Shown here: in pieces, positions 53,571 to 64,000 of the stretch
How the letters are laid out: every line of letters begins with the position of its first letter
Position numbering within the stretch: position 1 is the first letter of the stretch
DNA from: Verticillium longisporum
Lineage: Eukaryota; Ascomycota; Sordariomycetes; Glomerellales; Plectosphaerellaceae
Length of the DNA stretch: 64,000 nucleotides
Direction of reading: 5' to 3'
Assembly: GCA_019188255.1 (NCBI GenBank)
Contig: JAETXT010000011.1
Location: 868,001 to 932,000, forward strand
Position numbers and translations under genes: made by a program
Notes under the pieces: generated by a model
Database searches by the model: none
Seen by the model: the letters and a program-made list of their open reading frames with translations, nothing else
Told to the model about the DNA's origin: nothing

Positions 53571-56252
53571 GGGAGCCCAGAGGAGAAGAAGAAGAACAAG
53601 CCGGCAGACAAAAAGGACGACAAGGACCGCAGCGACGGCTCCCTCGACGGTCTCCGCGTCAAGCTGCTGCCCCACCAGGTCGAGGGCGTCGAGTGGATGA
53701 AGGGCCGCGAGCTCGGCCCCGTCAAAAAGGGACGCGTGCCCAAGGGCGGCATCCTCGCCGACGACATGGGCCTCGGAAAGACGCTGCAGACCATCTCCCT
53801 CATCCTGAGCAACCAGAAGCCGCCCAAGGACGACAAGGAGAAGGGCTGGAAGAAGCACTTTGAAGGCGTCGAGAAGACGACGCTCGTCGTCGCGCCCCTG
53901 GCTCTGATCCGCCAGTGGGAGGCCGAGATCAAGGACAAGGTCGAGCGGTCCCACGGCCTCAAGGTGTGCGTGCACCACGGCCCGCAGCGGACCAAGCGCT
54001 TCAAGGACCTCGCCATGTACGACGTCGTCGTCACCACCTACCAGATCCTCGTCTCCGAGCACGGCCACTCGTCCGAGGCCGACAACGGCGTCAAGGCCGG
54101 CTGCTTCGGGCTGCACTGGTGGCGTGTCGTCCTCGACGAGGCCCACACCATCAAGAACCGCAATGCCAAGTCCACAAAGGCCTGCTATGCGCTGCGCGCC
54201 GAGTACAGGTGGTGTCTGTCGGGCACGCCGATGCAGAACAACCTCGAGGAGCTGCAGTCCCTCATTCGATTCCTGCGCATCCGGCCCTACGACGACCTCG
54301 CCGAGTGGAAGGACCAGATCGAAAAGCCGCTGAAGAACGGCAAGGGGCACATTGCCATCCGGCGACTGCACAGCCTGCTCCGGTGCTTCATGAAGCGGCG
54401 CACCAAAGACATCCTCAAGGTCGACGGCGCCCTGAACCCCGGCGGCAAGCCCACCAAGGAGGGCGACGAGTCGAGCACGGGCTTCAAGGTCACGGAGCGC
54501 AAGGTCGTCACGGTCGCCAGCAAGCTCTCGCCCGCCGAGCGCAGCTTCTACGACCGCCTCGAGGCGCGCACCGACGAGAGCCTCGAGCGCATGCAGGGCA
54601 ACATGAACTACGCCAACGCCTTGGTGCTGCTGCTCCGCCTGCGCCAGGCGTGCAACCACCCGAAGCTGGTGGCGGGCAAGCTCGACAAGGACAAGGACGC
54701 GCTGTCGTCGGGGGACGCCTCGCAGAAGAACGCCGCCGCCGACGTGGACTCGCTCGCCGACATGTTTGGCGGCATGGGCATCGTCGCCAAGACGTGCGGC
54801 ATCTGCGGCCGCGACCTGCCCCGCGACGCGCCCAAGACGGACCAGGACACGTGCCAGGAGTGCCTCGACGATCTGGCCTACTTTAACGAGAACGAGACGG
54901 CCAGGAACAAGAAGCCAAGGAGCAAAAAGCCCAAGGTCAAGAAGATTGTCGAGACGGTCAAGGTTGCGTCGCCGGTCAAGGTTGCGTCGCCGGTCAAGGT
55001 TGCGTCGCCGGTCAAGGTTGCGTCGCCGGTCCAGACGAAGTCGCGAAGGCCAAGGAATCGGCGCACCGTGATCGACAGCGACGATGAAGATGAGGAAGAA
55101 GAAGAGAACGAGGGCAGCTGGCTCGTCCCCGAGGACCAGCGAGGCCAACTGCGACTCGGCAAAGCTGGCGGCGACAAGGACGAGAACTGCGAGGGCGGCG
55201 GCGAGTGGCTGGGCACCGAGGACTCGTTGCACGAGTCGTCCCGGGCAGACGAGAGCACGCAGCTCGATAGCTTCATCGTCGACGACGAAAAGCGAGCGGT
55301 CAAGGCCGAGGCAGGTTCCGACTCTGAATCGGACGACAGCTTTGCGTCCGTGGCAGAAATCGCCTCGCAGGTCCAAGCCAAGAAGGAGGAGCGAACATTA
55401 CAATCGGCAGCATCCGACTCGGATGACTCCGCCTCGCAGACGTCTTCGGACGAAGACACAGGCATTGACGAATCCGAACTGCAGTCGGACGACGACGCGC
55501 ACGGCCGGCGCGGCGGCGGCCCGGCGAGCCAGATCCTCGCCTCGGCCAAGATTCGACAAATGATGCAGATCCTGCACAAGGAGGTGCACGAACACAAGTT
55601 TATCGTCTTCTCGCAGTTCACGTCCATGATGGACCTCATCGAGCCCTTCTTCCGCAAGGACGGGCTCAGGTTCACGCGCTACGACGGCGGCATGAAGAAC
55701 GACGAGCGCGAGGCGAGCCTCGACCGGCTCAGGAACGACGACAAGACGCGCATCCTGCTGTGCAGCCTCAAGTGCGGCAGCCTGGGCCTGAACCTCACGG
55801 CCGCAACGCGCGTCATCATTGTCGAGCCGTTCTGGAACCCGGTGCGTGGCCCCTGACAAACCGTGACTAGGGAGAGATTACTAGGGGGAGACTTGCTAAC
55901 AGAGCGCCAGTTTGTCGAGGAGCAGGCCATCGACCGCGTCCACCGCCTGACGCAGACCATCGACGTCGTAGTCTACCGCCTCATCGTCGAGGCGACAGTC
56001 GAGGACCGCATCCTCGCGCTGCAGGAGAAGAAGCGCCTGCTCGCCCAGACGGCCATCGAGGGCGGCATGAAGAAGGACGTCATCAAGTTTGGCCTCCGCG
56101 AGATGCTCGACCTGTTCCGCAGGGACAACCACGCCGCCGCCGTCGAGCCCGAGCCCGAGCCTGAGCCCGAGCCCGAGGGCCGGAGGAACGTCGCGGCGGC
56201 CAGGAAGCAGAGGGCGACGCCGGAGCATGAGGTCTACGGACGGCGGTGGTAG
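52830..56252 (+). CDS. SNF2-family DNA-dependent ATPase, Uls1/Rrp1-Rrp2-like
   Basis: Two exons, 52830-55841 and 55911-56252, give about 1117 residues. The acceptor at 55910 is chosen because it yields the family-exact join [19 protein letters not shown]; 55904 would add Arg-Gln. The N-terminus (1-220) is disordered and Pro/Ala-rich, followed by an acidic run of about ten Asp-Glu pairs (about 228-248). The ATPase lobe 1 has [12 protein letters not shown], Walker [12 protein letters not shown] (about 307-317), LDEAHTIKN (about 434) and SGTPMQNN. Lobe 2 (about 912-1040) has [25 protein letters not shown] and [13 protein letters not shown]. Between the lobes are two CxxC pairs (CGIC and CQEC, about 656-683), a reduced zinc-finger where Rad5/Rad16/Uls1 relatives have a RING, then four VKVASP repeats and an acidic insert. 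The likely role is remodelling of SUMO- or Rad51-associated chromatin. Exact orthology is uncertain. Confidence 0.85.
54957..55028 (+). repeat. 18-bp coding repeat, 4 copies
   Basis: Four identical copies of GTCAAGGTTGCGTCGCCG encode (Val-Lys-Val-Ala-Ser-Pro)4 in the inter-lobe insert of the SNF2 protein. Perfect identity suggests recent expansion. Confidence 0.96.
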
Positions 56253-57078
56253 GTCGTGGCGCGCGTTGTTGTGTCGCGTCGTTGTGTCGCGTCGTTTGGG
56301 GGCCTAGCCATGATGGGAACGAGGATGAAGTCCATGAACATTGCCAATTGGGAAAATACAGGGTGACGAGGCGTCGGGCGTTGGCACTGAACATTGTCCT
56401 GACTACACGACGAGTAATCGAGCGCTGCGTCGTCGGCGGAATTGATACACCAGGCTCTCCATCCGTTCTGCGTCGTGACTGCGAATGAAATCACCAGCTG
56501 GCGTCCAGGGTACATCCATATCATTGCAAGCTGGACAGCGTTGGCGTTCCGAAAACAGGCACTCGTCGAGATGATGGATAAATTTAAAAACGACATTGGG
56601 GAGTCCATGTCCTCTTTCAGCCAAACTATTGATTCCACATCTAGCCCGCGGAAAACAACTGAAGAGACAACACTCCAGTATCTGACCTTTGAAGAAACCC
56701 CATATCAAGCCAGACTCGGCTAGATACATCACATATCATGGAAACCGCATCCGTTCGTCATTACCATTTGTGAAATGATTACTTCAACTACCGAAAAAAT
56801 GCAGCAGCCCGTCTGGGTCTGCGGATCTCTCCAAAATGTCAAAAAGCCCCCAGGTCATGAGTGCAAGAACAAAAGCAACGTCAAAACATCAAGGACTATG
56901 GTACAGACAAGCATCGTCCCTCGTATACTCAGGCCACAATAATGCTCGCCAACATCGTCCATCGCTCGACCCTGGCCTCACAGCGGTGATGGCACCTTGT
57001 CATGCTGCAATAGACGAATGCAACGCGAAATACCACATGAGGAAGCCTGGCTATCTAGACGCACTCAAGACGTCACTC
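56253..57078. other. Intergenic region between convergent SNF2 and HSE1 genes
   Basis: Holds both 3' flanks. AT-richer around 56570-56850. Short frames on both strands show no domain. Confidence 0.5.
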
Positions 57079-59444
57079 CTAGTACACGCCAGGCTGGCGG
57101 TAGTAATCACTTGGCGGCGCGCTGGGCCCCTCGTTGGGCGGCGGTCCTCCAGGCGGCACGTACGCCTTGTACTGAGGCTGCGGCGAGGTGCCCGTCTGGC
57201 TCGGTAGGCCCTGCCTGGCGTCGTATGCCGAGCCTGCCGGCTGTAGCGGAGCGGGCGCGGATGGAGCGGCGCCCGTGGGGATGGGCGGTGGCGCCTGAGA
57301 GGGAGCGCTTCCGTAGTGATCTTGACCGGGTGGTGCTGAAGGCGGTTGGTAGCTGTGGTACTGAGGCTGTGAGGGTTGGTGCTGCGGTGACTGCGGTGCG
57401 CCCTGGCTGGCATTGTGTTGTTTGTACTGGTCATCAGGCGCATAGTTCGTCGAAGTCGAATAGGCTGCAGTCGAGTTGGGGTTGTGAGGTGCAATCGGGG
57501 AATCATAGACGGATGTGGCGAGTTCCTGGGCACCGTAGGTGCTCTGGCGCTGGTCAGGGGGTGAGTATAGGAGCTGTAGGCATTCTGGGGCGGGGAGGCG
57601 AAGCGTTGATGGGCTCGGGCGGTCTCCCGTTGGAGGGCAGACGAGGCGTCGGGTCACGGTGAGGATACGAGGGCTGCGGTCCGGATGGCCGCCGTGCGAG
57701 GGGACTTCGGAACCTGCTACGTAGAAGGGCGCCGGGGTAGGCTGGCTCGGACGGTGCAAGTTGGGCGATGGACTGGACTGGGGAGGGTATTGCGGTTGTT
57801 CTATGTACAATGCTGTCAAAACTCATGGCTCGGCATGGCAGAGATCAAGGCAATTCACCTTGCGGTGCAGGAGTGTAGTATCTCTGCTCCTGCTGCTGGG
57901 GATGGCCCTGGGGATGGCCCTGGGGCGGCCCTTGAGGCACACCTTGGGGAGCGTAGCCACCAGGGCCTCCTGGAGCTTGCGGTGGCCCTCCTGGGTAGCC
58001 ACCCTGTGCCGGTCGCATCGCGTACTGGTGGTAGCTGGGCTGAGGTGGGTGAGACATGGAGGACTCCAGCAGAGCCTCGTAATCGCGGCGCGCCTTGATG
58101 AACTTTTCGTTGAGCTGCGTAAAGTCGTCTGCAGCACGGGGTCAGTACATGTGATACTGGAACAGGCTCTGTGATGTGCATACCCTTCTTCTGCGAGTAC
58201 TTCTCAATGAGCTTGATCAATTTTGGTCGGATAGCGAGGGTCTGGTGGTAGAGCTTCTGGTTCCGGTCAGCGGCGCGATCATGAGCGGCCTCCTTCTCGC
58301 CAGACTTACCGAGATTTCCTCATTGTCCTCCTCCTTGGGCGCCGTGTTGGACGTGCTCAGCAGGGTGAGCAGCTTCTCGACATTCTTAATCTCCGCGAAC
58401 ACTTCAGCCTCCATCTGCGCCTCCCGCGCGAGCTCGTCCGGTGTCGGGTCGGTCAGCTTCTCGACGTAGTTGAGAGGAAAGATGCCGGTCTTGCCCTTGA
58501 GGGACCCGCGCCACCAATCCTTGTAGACAGACTCTAGGACCGCAATGACATCGCCCTTCTTAAATTCCAGCTCACCAGGCTCGGACGGCACAAAGTCAAA
58601 GAGCGCGCGCACCCTCGAGACGGTCGCCGCCGTGGTGCCAGCGGGAACGGGTGTCGACTGCTGCTGTAGGGGCTGGCTTGCGCCCGGCGTGCCGGCGCCA
58701 GCGCCCGACGAGGAGGGCCCAGCGTTGCTGCTGCTCGGTTCGGGGCTCTTGCCCTTGCGTTCTTCATCCTGCAGAGACAGCTGCAGGGCCATCTGCAGCT
58801 CCTCCTCCTCCTTTCGGCGGTCGACGTCGGTGAGGCCCGTCTTCTGGGGGGCGGAAGGGGGCTGGAGTGTCGGGTTGGTCTGCTTCAGGCGGTAGTAGGC
58901 ATCGTACATGATGCCGAGCTCGGCGTCCTTGCTGAACATGTCGGACCAGTCCTTCATGCGCTCGAGGATCTTGGCCTTGACTTGGGTGTGGGTGTTGCGG
59001 TCGTTGGCCAGCTTGAGAAGGGCGTCGGTGAAGGCACGGCTCGAGAGTTCGCGGTGGATGGCCTTTCCACAGTTCTGACTCAGGGCGTTTGCGAGCTACT
59101 CTTCATCAGCACGAGGTTCCAAGGGGCTGTGGTGGCCATGGGCTCATTTTACCTCGAGAGTGTACAGCTGCACATTGGCGTTGCGGTGCGCCAACCGCTT
59201 GATCATGCTCTGGACGGCCTCCTTGGGGCCATTCGTGTCGGTCGTCACGCGATCACAGAGCTCCATGATGGCGCCCCAGTCCTCCGACGTGAGGTTCTCG
59301 TCGGTCGCCTTGGCTGTGGGCGGGGCAGCAGGTCAGCAGCCGATACACAGAGACACACAGTGACGGCGGGCGCGGAAGCACGTGGGAACAAACAAACATA
59401 CCGATGCCCTCATCGTAGGGGCCAGCGGCGGCAGCTCGAAACAT
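57079..59444 (-). CDS. HSE1: Hse1, ESCRT-0 subunit (VHS-UIM-SH3)
   Basis: Partner of Vps27 that sorts ubiquitinated cargo at endosomes (family knowledge). Six exons in transcript order: 59444-59402, 59313-59153, 59095-58310, 58256-58184, 58128-57859 and 57800-57079; about 684 residues. VHS domain at about 5-145 (KATDENLTSEDWGAIMELCD; join QLYTLE-LANALSQNCGK), UIM at about 160-178 (EEELQMALQLSLQDEE), SH3 at about 229-282 (RALFDFVPSEPGELEFKKGD ... WWRGSLKGKTGIFPLNYVE), GAT-like helices at about 290-400, and a Pro/Gln/Tyr-rich tail. The tail at 57557-57704 may be frame-shifted three times in the same direction: neighbouring frames hold segments that look more like the family (PPEPINASPP, then QNAYSSYT), and the shifts cancel, so the ORF stays open. 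I treat this as possible consensus error. Confidence 0.92.
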
Positions 59445-60519
59445 GATGGACGTTGGGCGAAGAAGAGAGGTGCAGCTTGGCGGGTTGTGGACTGAACAAT
59501 GACCCACGGTCGCTGCCTGGGCCGTACGGACTCTGCTAGGAAGCAGCAACCTCACGAGCTTGGGCGTTGGGGAACTCCTCGCTGCTGTTTCGGTGTTGTC
59601 CCAAGCTGACACGGTCTTATTGCGAAATGCAAACAAGTTGTGTCGCTGCAGAGGACAGAAGGTAGAGGAGATTGATTCTGGTAAAATGCAAAGGTAGGAG
59701 GGCTGTGATTGTGGTAGGCAGGTAAAGGCAGACGCAGCCTGGCAGCTGAGCCTCCCAGGAAGGCGGTCGCTGTTGGCTCGGTCTCGGGTTGGGGGTGGAA
59801 CTGGACCTCGCCAGCTCGTACGCGCACCCGACTGTCCTTTCCTTCGTCGTCATCGCTGGGTCGGCGGGGGGAACGAGGCTTGGTTCATTCGTCACAGCAC
59901 CGCCACATCCTCCTCCGCTGCCGCCACACCTGACGCGGTCCCGCCACTCAACATGCCGTCCTCCTTGCATGAGGAAGTGCTTGAAGAAGAGGAAGAGGAA
60001 GAGGAAAGGAAACGTAGCGAATCGGACATCTCTGGCTCTCACCATCCCGCAGTTGTCATCGTACATGCATTCATTCTTTCTATGTGCTGCTGCGTATCAG
60101 AACGGCCCGTCCTGGTCCGGTGCATTTACCCCTCGCTTTCCACAATCCACAATCCACAATCCACACACACCCAAAGCCCAAACCACTCCCGACTCCGAGT
60201 CGCCGTCTCCTGACGACTTATGAAATAAATATAAGAGAGAGAGAAAAAAACCCAATATCTGTCTCCCGCCATGAGATATGGAATGACATGCAAAATAAAA
60301 AAAAACACCCCCGAGGCACACCGCTATGTGAGTGAGCATACATGTAGATCAAACTCCCAGCCGACGCCGACCGCAACAGTCCCTCATCCTAGAAACATCT
60401 GGGGGCAATGGATCAGCCCTGCCGTCAGACGCGCGTTTCGCACAGTCTCTGCGAAGCAACGCACAACAGCAGCCACGCGCGGGCAAGAGAGAACGGTACG
60501 GCTCTTCGCCGAACGTCTT
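59445..60519. other. Intergenic region between ATG13 and HSE1
   Basis: Both flanking genes are on the minus strand, so this holds the ATG13 3' flank and the HSE1 promoter. A three-copy AATCCAC tract lies at 60141-60162. No gene seen. Confidence 0.5.
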
Positions 60520-63430
60520 TCACCATCCTCTACGGGACACCCCGCGCGGCTCATACTCCGCGCGGCTGCCCAGACCAGCCTGCCCGCCACCTCGGGCCTC
60601 TTCCAGGCTGCGGCGTCCTTGCGGGTCCATCTCGGACATGTCGAAAAGGAGTGGCTCGTCGTCTTGGTTCTCTGTCTCGCCGCGCCCATATCGGCCCGTC
60701 GTTGACGCCGTGAAGCTGCCCCGCGACGACTGGGGCGGCGTCTGACCGCGACCCGCCGGCGACATGGAAGCCATGCCGGTGTATCGCCGCCTGCCGAACG
60801 GCGAGCTCGAAGGCGCCGAGATGAGCCCACCCGGCGGCTTGGAGCCATCAGACGAGCCCTGGTTCAGCATCTCAACAGAGCCAACGGACCTGATCTGAGC
60901 TGCCGGCTGCAGAGACGAAGCATCGTGCGCCGTGGCCGATTCACCCGTCTCGGCGTGGCGGCCCAACAGCATACTCAGCGTTGGAGGCTCTCGATCCTCA
61001 GCCCCGAGGCTGATGCTTCTGTTGCCTCCAAAGGCAGCATCGCCGTCGTCCTCTTCTGCCATGACGCGGTTCTTTTGCGCCACAGAGCTGGATCTGCGCT
61101 GGTGCGTGCCGAGCCGGGGGAGATGGGAATATCGATCGCTGTCGTTCCATCCTGTGTCACCGTGTCCTCCCTGGCGAGCTCCGCTGCGCTCGTCGGCGGC
61201 GCGTTGGCTCGCGCACTCCGGCTCGAGCCATATCTAATGACCGAGTTCTCGCTGAGTCGCGACGGCACGGCAGGCGTATGAGGCGTGTGGGGCGAAAGCG
61301 GTTTGCCGGGAGAAGATGAGAGGGACACAGAGGCCGGTGCCATCATGCTCGGCACGTTGGAGAGCTGCCGGCTAGAGGAACTGGAGGACCGCTGCATCTG
61401 AAGCGACGAGGTCATCGAATCCGTCAGCGCATTGTTCGAGTCCCTCATGGCGTGAAACTTGGACAGCTGGGCCACGGTCCTATTCGTGGCTGACTCGCCC
61501 CGCTTGGCTGGTTCAAAGCTCTTGAGCGTCTTCTTACTGTCCAAGGCTTTGAGAAAGTCGGAGATTTGGTCGTCGTCCGTCTGCAAGGAACCTGAACTAG
61601 CGTTGCCACCGACCTCGGCAAGAAGGCCCGATCCAGGTTGCGCTGCGGATGACGATAGGCTGCCTCGTCCACTGCTGCCCTGTTCATCGTCGCCAGCCTT
61701 GCTCTGTCCGCCAAATGAAAGCCTTCCCTTTCGGTGCGTGTGCGTGAAGCTGCTGCTGTATCGACTCGTAGACACCGGTCGCGGCGAGCCTACCAGAGTA
61801 TCTCCGGAGGGGGGACCGCCGCGTAGCGAGGCAGGCATACCGGCCGTAAGTGACGTGCGATTTCTCGGCTGTGTCAGTGCAGCGGCCACGCGAGAAGCTG
61901 AGCTTGGTGAGGCTGGCGATTCAGAATCCAGTGTCCGTGGAATTGGCGAGCCAGAAAGGGAGCCGGCCTTGAAAGGCTGGAAAGATACAGACGGGCGCCT
62001 AACACCGCCTCCGGTGAATCCTCGCATAGTCGGTCGCACAGGCAGCGAGTTGGGCGGATTCGGCTGGAAGCTGGCGGGCCTAGAACCCGGCGGCGAGCTC
62101 GTGTCGGATCCCGGGGGCCTCACTGCCTTCAAGGCAGATATCGGGCTCGTACCCAAGGCTCCTTCACCATGAAACGTAGACAGGCTGCCGTAGGTTTGGC
62201 GCAGCTCAGAGAGTCCCGTGCCGCGCGAATGAGATGGCAGGGAGCCGACTTCGACATCATCGCGTCGTGTATGCGTGCGTTGCGGCATGGAGGGCTTGAA
62301 GAAATTCTCGTCCACGCCCATGAATCGCGAGCTGAGAAGAGACTCTGCATCATCAATGCGGAAGCTGCATTCGTTGCGGTAGGTAACTGATGCGACGAGG
62401 CGGCCAACTGGCACTTCAAGGTCAGCGAAAAGATAGTCGGTCACGACTTCGCCATGGCCATCATGTAACGGGTGCCTCAGGCGATCGACCCCACGAGAGC
62501 TTGGGTCTCCGGCCAAAATGCGACATCTCGGCTCCAATGCGGGGTGGACGCTCTTGTTCAGCGCCTGCTGAGACGTCTTCCACGCAGGAAGAACCCGTGC
62601 CGTGACATAAAGGGAACGGAAAAACACAATGATCTTCTTGTAGATGGTGGGTAGAATGGGACCAAATTCGTCGAGGCCGGTAGCGGAGTTGACCTTGAGC
62701 TCGATGCGCCATCGTTCCAGCACGACGTCCGTATTTCGGCGCATGACGCGGTTGGGGTTGTCGTCGCTTGAATCGGACGAGTTGAGAGCCTCCATGACGT
62801 CCCACCTCTTTCCATTTTCATCGACGATGACGAGACTCTGGCTAGACGTCAAGCGCGATGTGTCGAGGTAGGTTTCAATGATCAGCGGCGGCGGTCTGTT
62901 GTCGAGGGCGCTGCAGGTCCTCCATATTCGAAGGTCTTCCTTAAAGTCTTCGAAGTCTTCCGTATCAAGTTGGAACTAGAGCAGGCCACAAAATCAGCGC
63001 ATAGCCCGGTGATCGAGGGGAGCGCGGGCTGGGTGTACATACCCATTTATTGATCTTCTTGCTGCCGGAGCCCTTGGTCGCAGAGACGGACTTGAGATTC
63101 ATGCGGGACTCGGTGATCACCGAGGCTGCTTTTGTGTGAAAGTTCTAGCAGAGTCAGTACCTTGCCACAGTTTCCTGCCAATGTGAGGTAGCTAGGTACC
63201 TGTATGATTTGGTCGAGTTTCTTGAATGACTCTGCAGTCGGTCCCGAGCCGGGGGCTGTATCAACGGCGGGCGATGCGGGCGGCTCGTACCCGCGGCCAG
63301 AGGCTGCCGAGCCGGCCCTCGGACGGGCGGCCATGACTGGTTCTCTCGGGTTGTTCGTGCGTGCAGGATTTGTCTGAGGCGAGGAAGCGGGCGAGGTGAG
63401 GCGAGGGGACGGCCTTGTCTGCTGGTGCAT
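60520..63430 (-). CDS. ATG13: Atg13, autophagy initiation scaffold, with an apparent 1-nt deletion
   Basis: Regulatory subunit of the Atg1 kinase complex. Exons in transcript order: 63430-63200, 63144-63043 and 62975-60520. The N-terminal HORMA domain (about 70-310) shows NKWFQLDTEDFEDFKEDLRI, PPLIIETYLDTS, LERWRIELK, IYKKIIVFFRSLYVTARVLP and SLLSSRFMGVDENFF. The rest is the typical long disordered Ser/Pro-rich region with VEVGSLPSHSRG, QTYGSLSTFHGEG and ISDFLKALDSKKTLKSF, which match Atg13 regulatory segments. At 61116-61120 a G5 run (C5 in the gene) breaks the frame. As written it leaves IDIPISP for an unrelated tail ending at 60975. The other frame continues as RLGTHQRRSSSVAQKNRVMA, then EPPTLSMLLGRH and EYEPRGVSRRGW to 60520. 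One extra C restores a protein of about 929 residues, a normal length. Both parts resemble Atg13, so a consensus error is likely. Confidence 0.92.
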
Positions 63431-64000
63431 GGCTGGATGTCGGTGACCGGGCCCGCAAGGGGTTGAGCGGGTGTAGGGTTAGGCTCGGTCCGGATTCAGG
63501 GGGGTATTCTCAAGATCAATCTCCAAATGCCTAGGAACATGCTCTTCCATCCTCACACTAGGGCTGAAGCGTGCGGTTTGCGAAGCAAGGTCGGTGGTGT
63601 GTATTGTATGATGTTTCTCCGTGAGAACGTCGGCCGGTCTGTGGTGCTGAAGGGAGCATTCAGAGAGCAGCCATGGAGTATGCAGACTGAAGAATGCGAT
63701 TCGATTGAATCGTTGCGCAGGACGAGGGAGCCGATAATGGATTGCGAGAAGCGGGTGTGGTAACCCAGAAGCGGAGGAGTGCAGATGATGGATGATAAGG
63801 ATAACGGAGGCGCACGGGTCGGTTGCAGGTGGTGCCGATGACAAGGGCGAGTCGTGGCGACAGCAATAGGTAACGGATGTTGAATCGGAGGGATCGGTTC
63901 TCAGTGTTTGATCTGGGCGAGCTCGATGAAAGTCATCTGTTGAAGGGTTGACAGAAGCCTCGTGATGTGCCCAAAGGCGGGTGCCGTCATCGAGTCACAC
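63431..64000. other. Right edge of window, ATG13 promoter side
   Basis: The 5' flank of ATG13. A GTAGGGTTAGGCT stretch at 63473-63485 resembles a single telomere-like or ribosomal-promoter motif but is isolated. No other gene is supported before the window ends. Confidence 0.45.

Noticed and set aside
52929..55376. An 815-codon minus-strand frame across the SNF2 gene
   Set aside because: Antisense shadow of the helicase. It contains long Val-Leu-Val-Leu runs that are just the complement of the Asp-Glu repeat.

Overview
The window is nuclear DNA of a filamentous ascomycete, most likely a sordariomycete of the order Hypocreales. Genes carry short introns (mostly 43-90 bp) with GTAAGT/GTACGT-type donors and CTAAC-type branch points. 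The gene content (Atg13, Hse1, Skp1, Smp3, Trm732/THADA, uL1, eL39, Arl1) is eukaryotic, and one locus belongs to a multicopy family recalled from hypocrealean genomes (YGLNTFAFSS-type). No operons, prokaryotic signals, CRISPR arrays or intact transposons are visible. The order-level placement is inferred.

Layout. 0-3.2 kb: no supported gene. 3.2-5.6 kb (+): long-chain fatty alcohol oxidase with five exons. 9.0-10.2 kb (-): unknown protein with a helical core. 10.2-16.4 kb: gene-free, rich in minisatellites and one long inverted repeat. 16.4-20.9 kb (+): BAR-PH-GRAM-VASt membrane-contact protein of the Sip3/Lam type. 22.8-25.1 kb (+): DUF3074 START-like protein. 26.04 kb (+): intron-containing tRNA-Leu(TAA). 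26.4-31.4 kb (-): Trm732/THADA in nine exons, divergent from ribosomal protein uL1 at 31.8-32.6 kb (+). 32.7-37.8 kb: mostly non-coding, with one small single-span membrane protein. 37.8-39.5 kb (-): Smp3. 42.0-42.7 kb (+): Skp1. 43.8-44.2 kb (-): eL39, divergent from Arl1 (44.9-45.7 kb, +). 46.2-47.0 kb (-): cysteine-rich GPI-type surface protein. 48.5-49.0 kb (+): first exon of a catalase with no remainder. 49.1-51.9 kb (+): a YGLNTFAFSS-family gene cut by an in-frame stop. 52.8-56.3 kb (+): SNF2 helicase. 57.1-59.4 kb (-): Hse1. 60.5-63.4 kb (-): Atg13.

Most genes are housekeeping: lipid oxidation, sterol/lipid contact sites, tRNA 2'-O-methylation, ribosome, GPI-anchor synthesis, SCF ubiquitin ligase, Golgi trafficking, ESCRT-0 sorting and autophagy. 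They do not form one pathway. The unusual points are the catalase truncated at an exon boundary right next to a disrupted multicopy-family gene, an in-frame stop-free intron in the Sip3/Lam gene that would encode a hydrophobic insert, and apparent one-base deletions near C runs in uL1, Atg13 and Hse1 that look like consensus errors.
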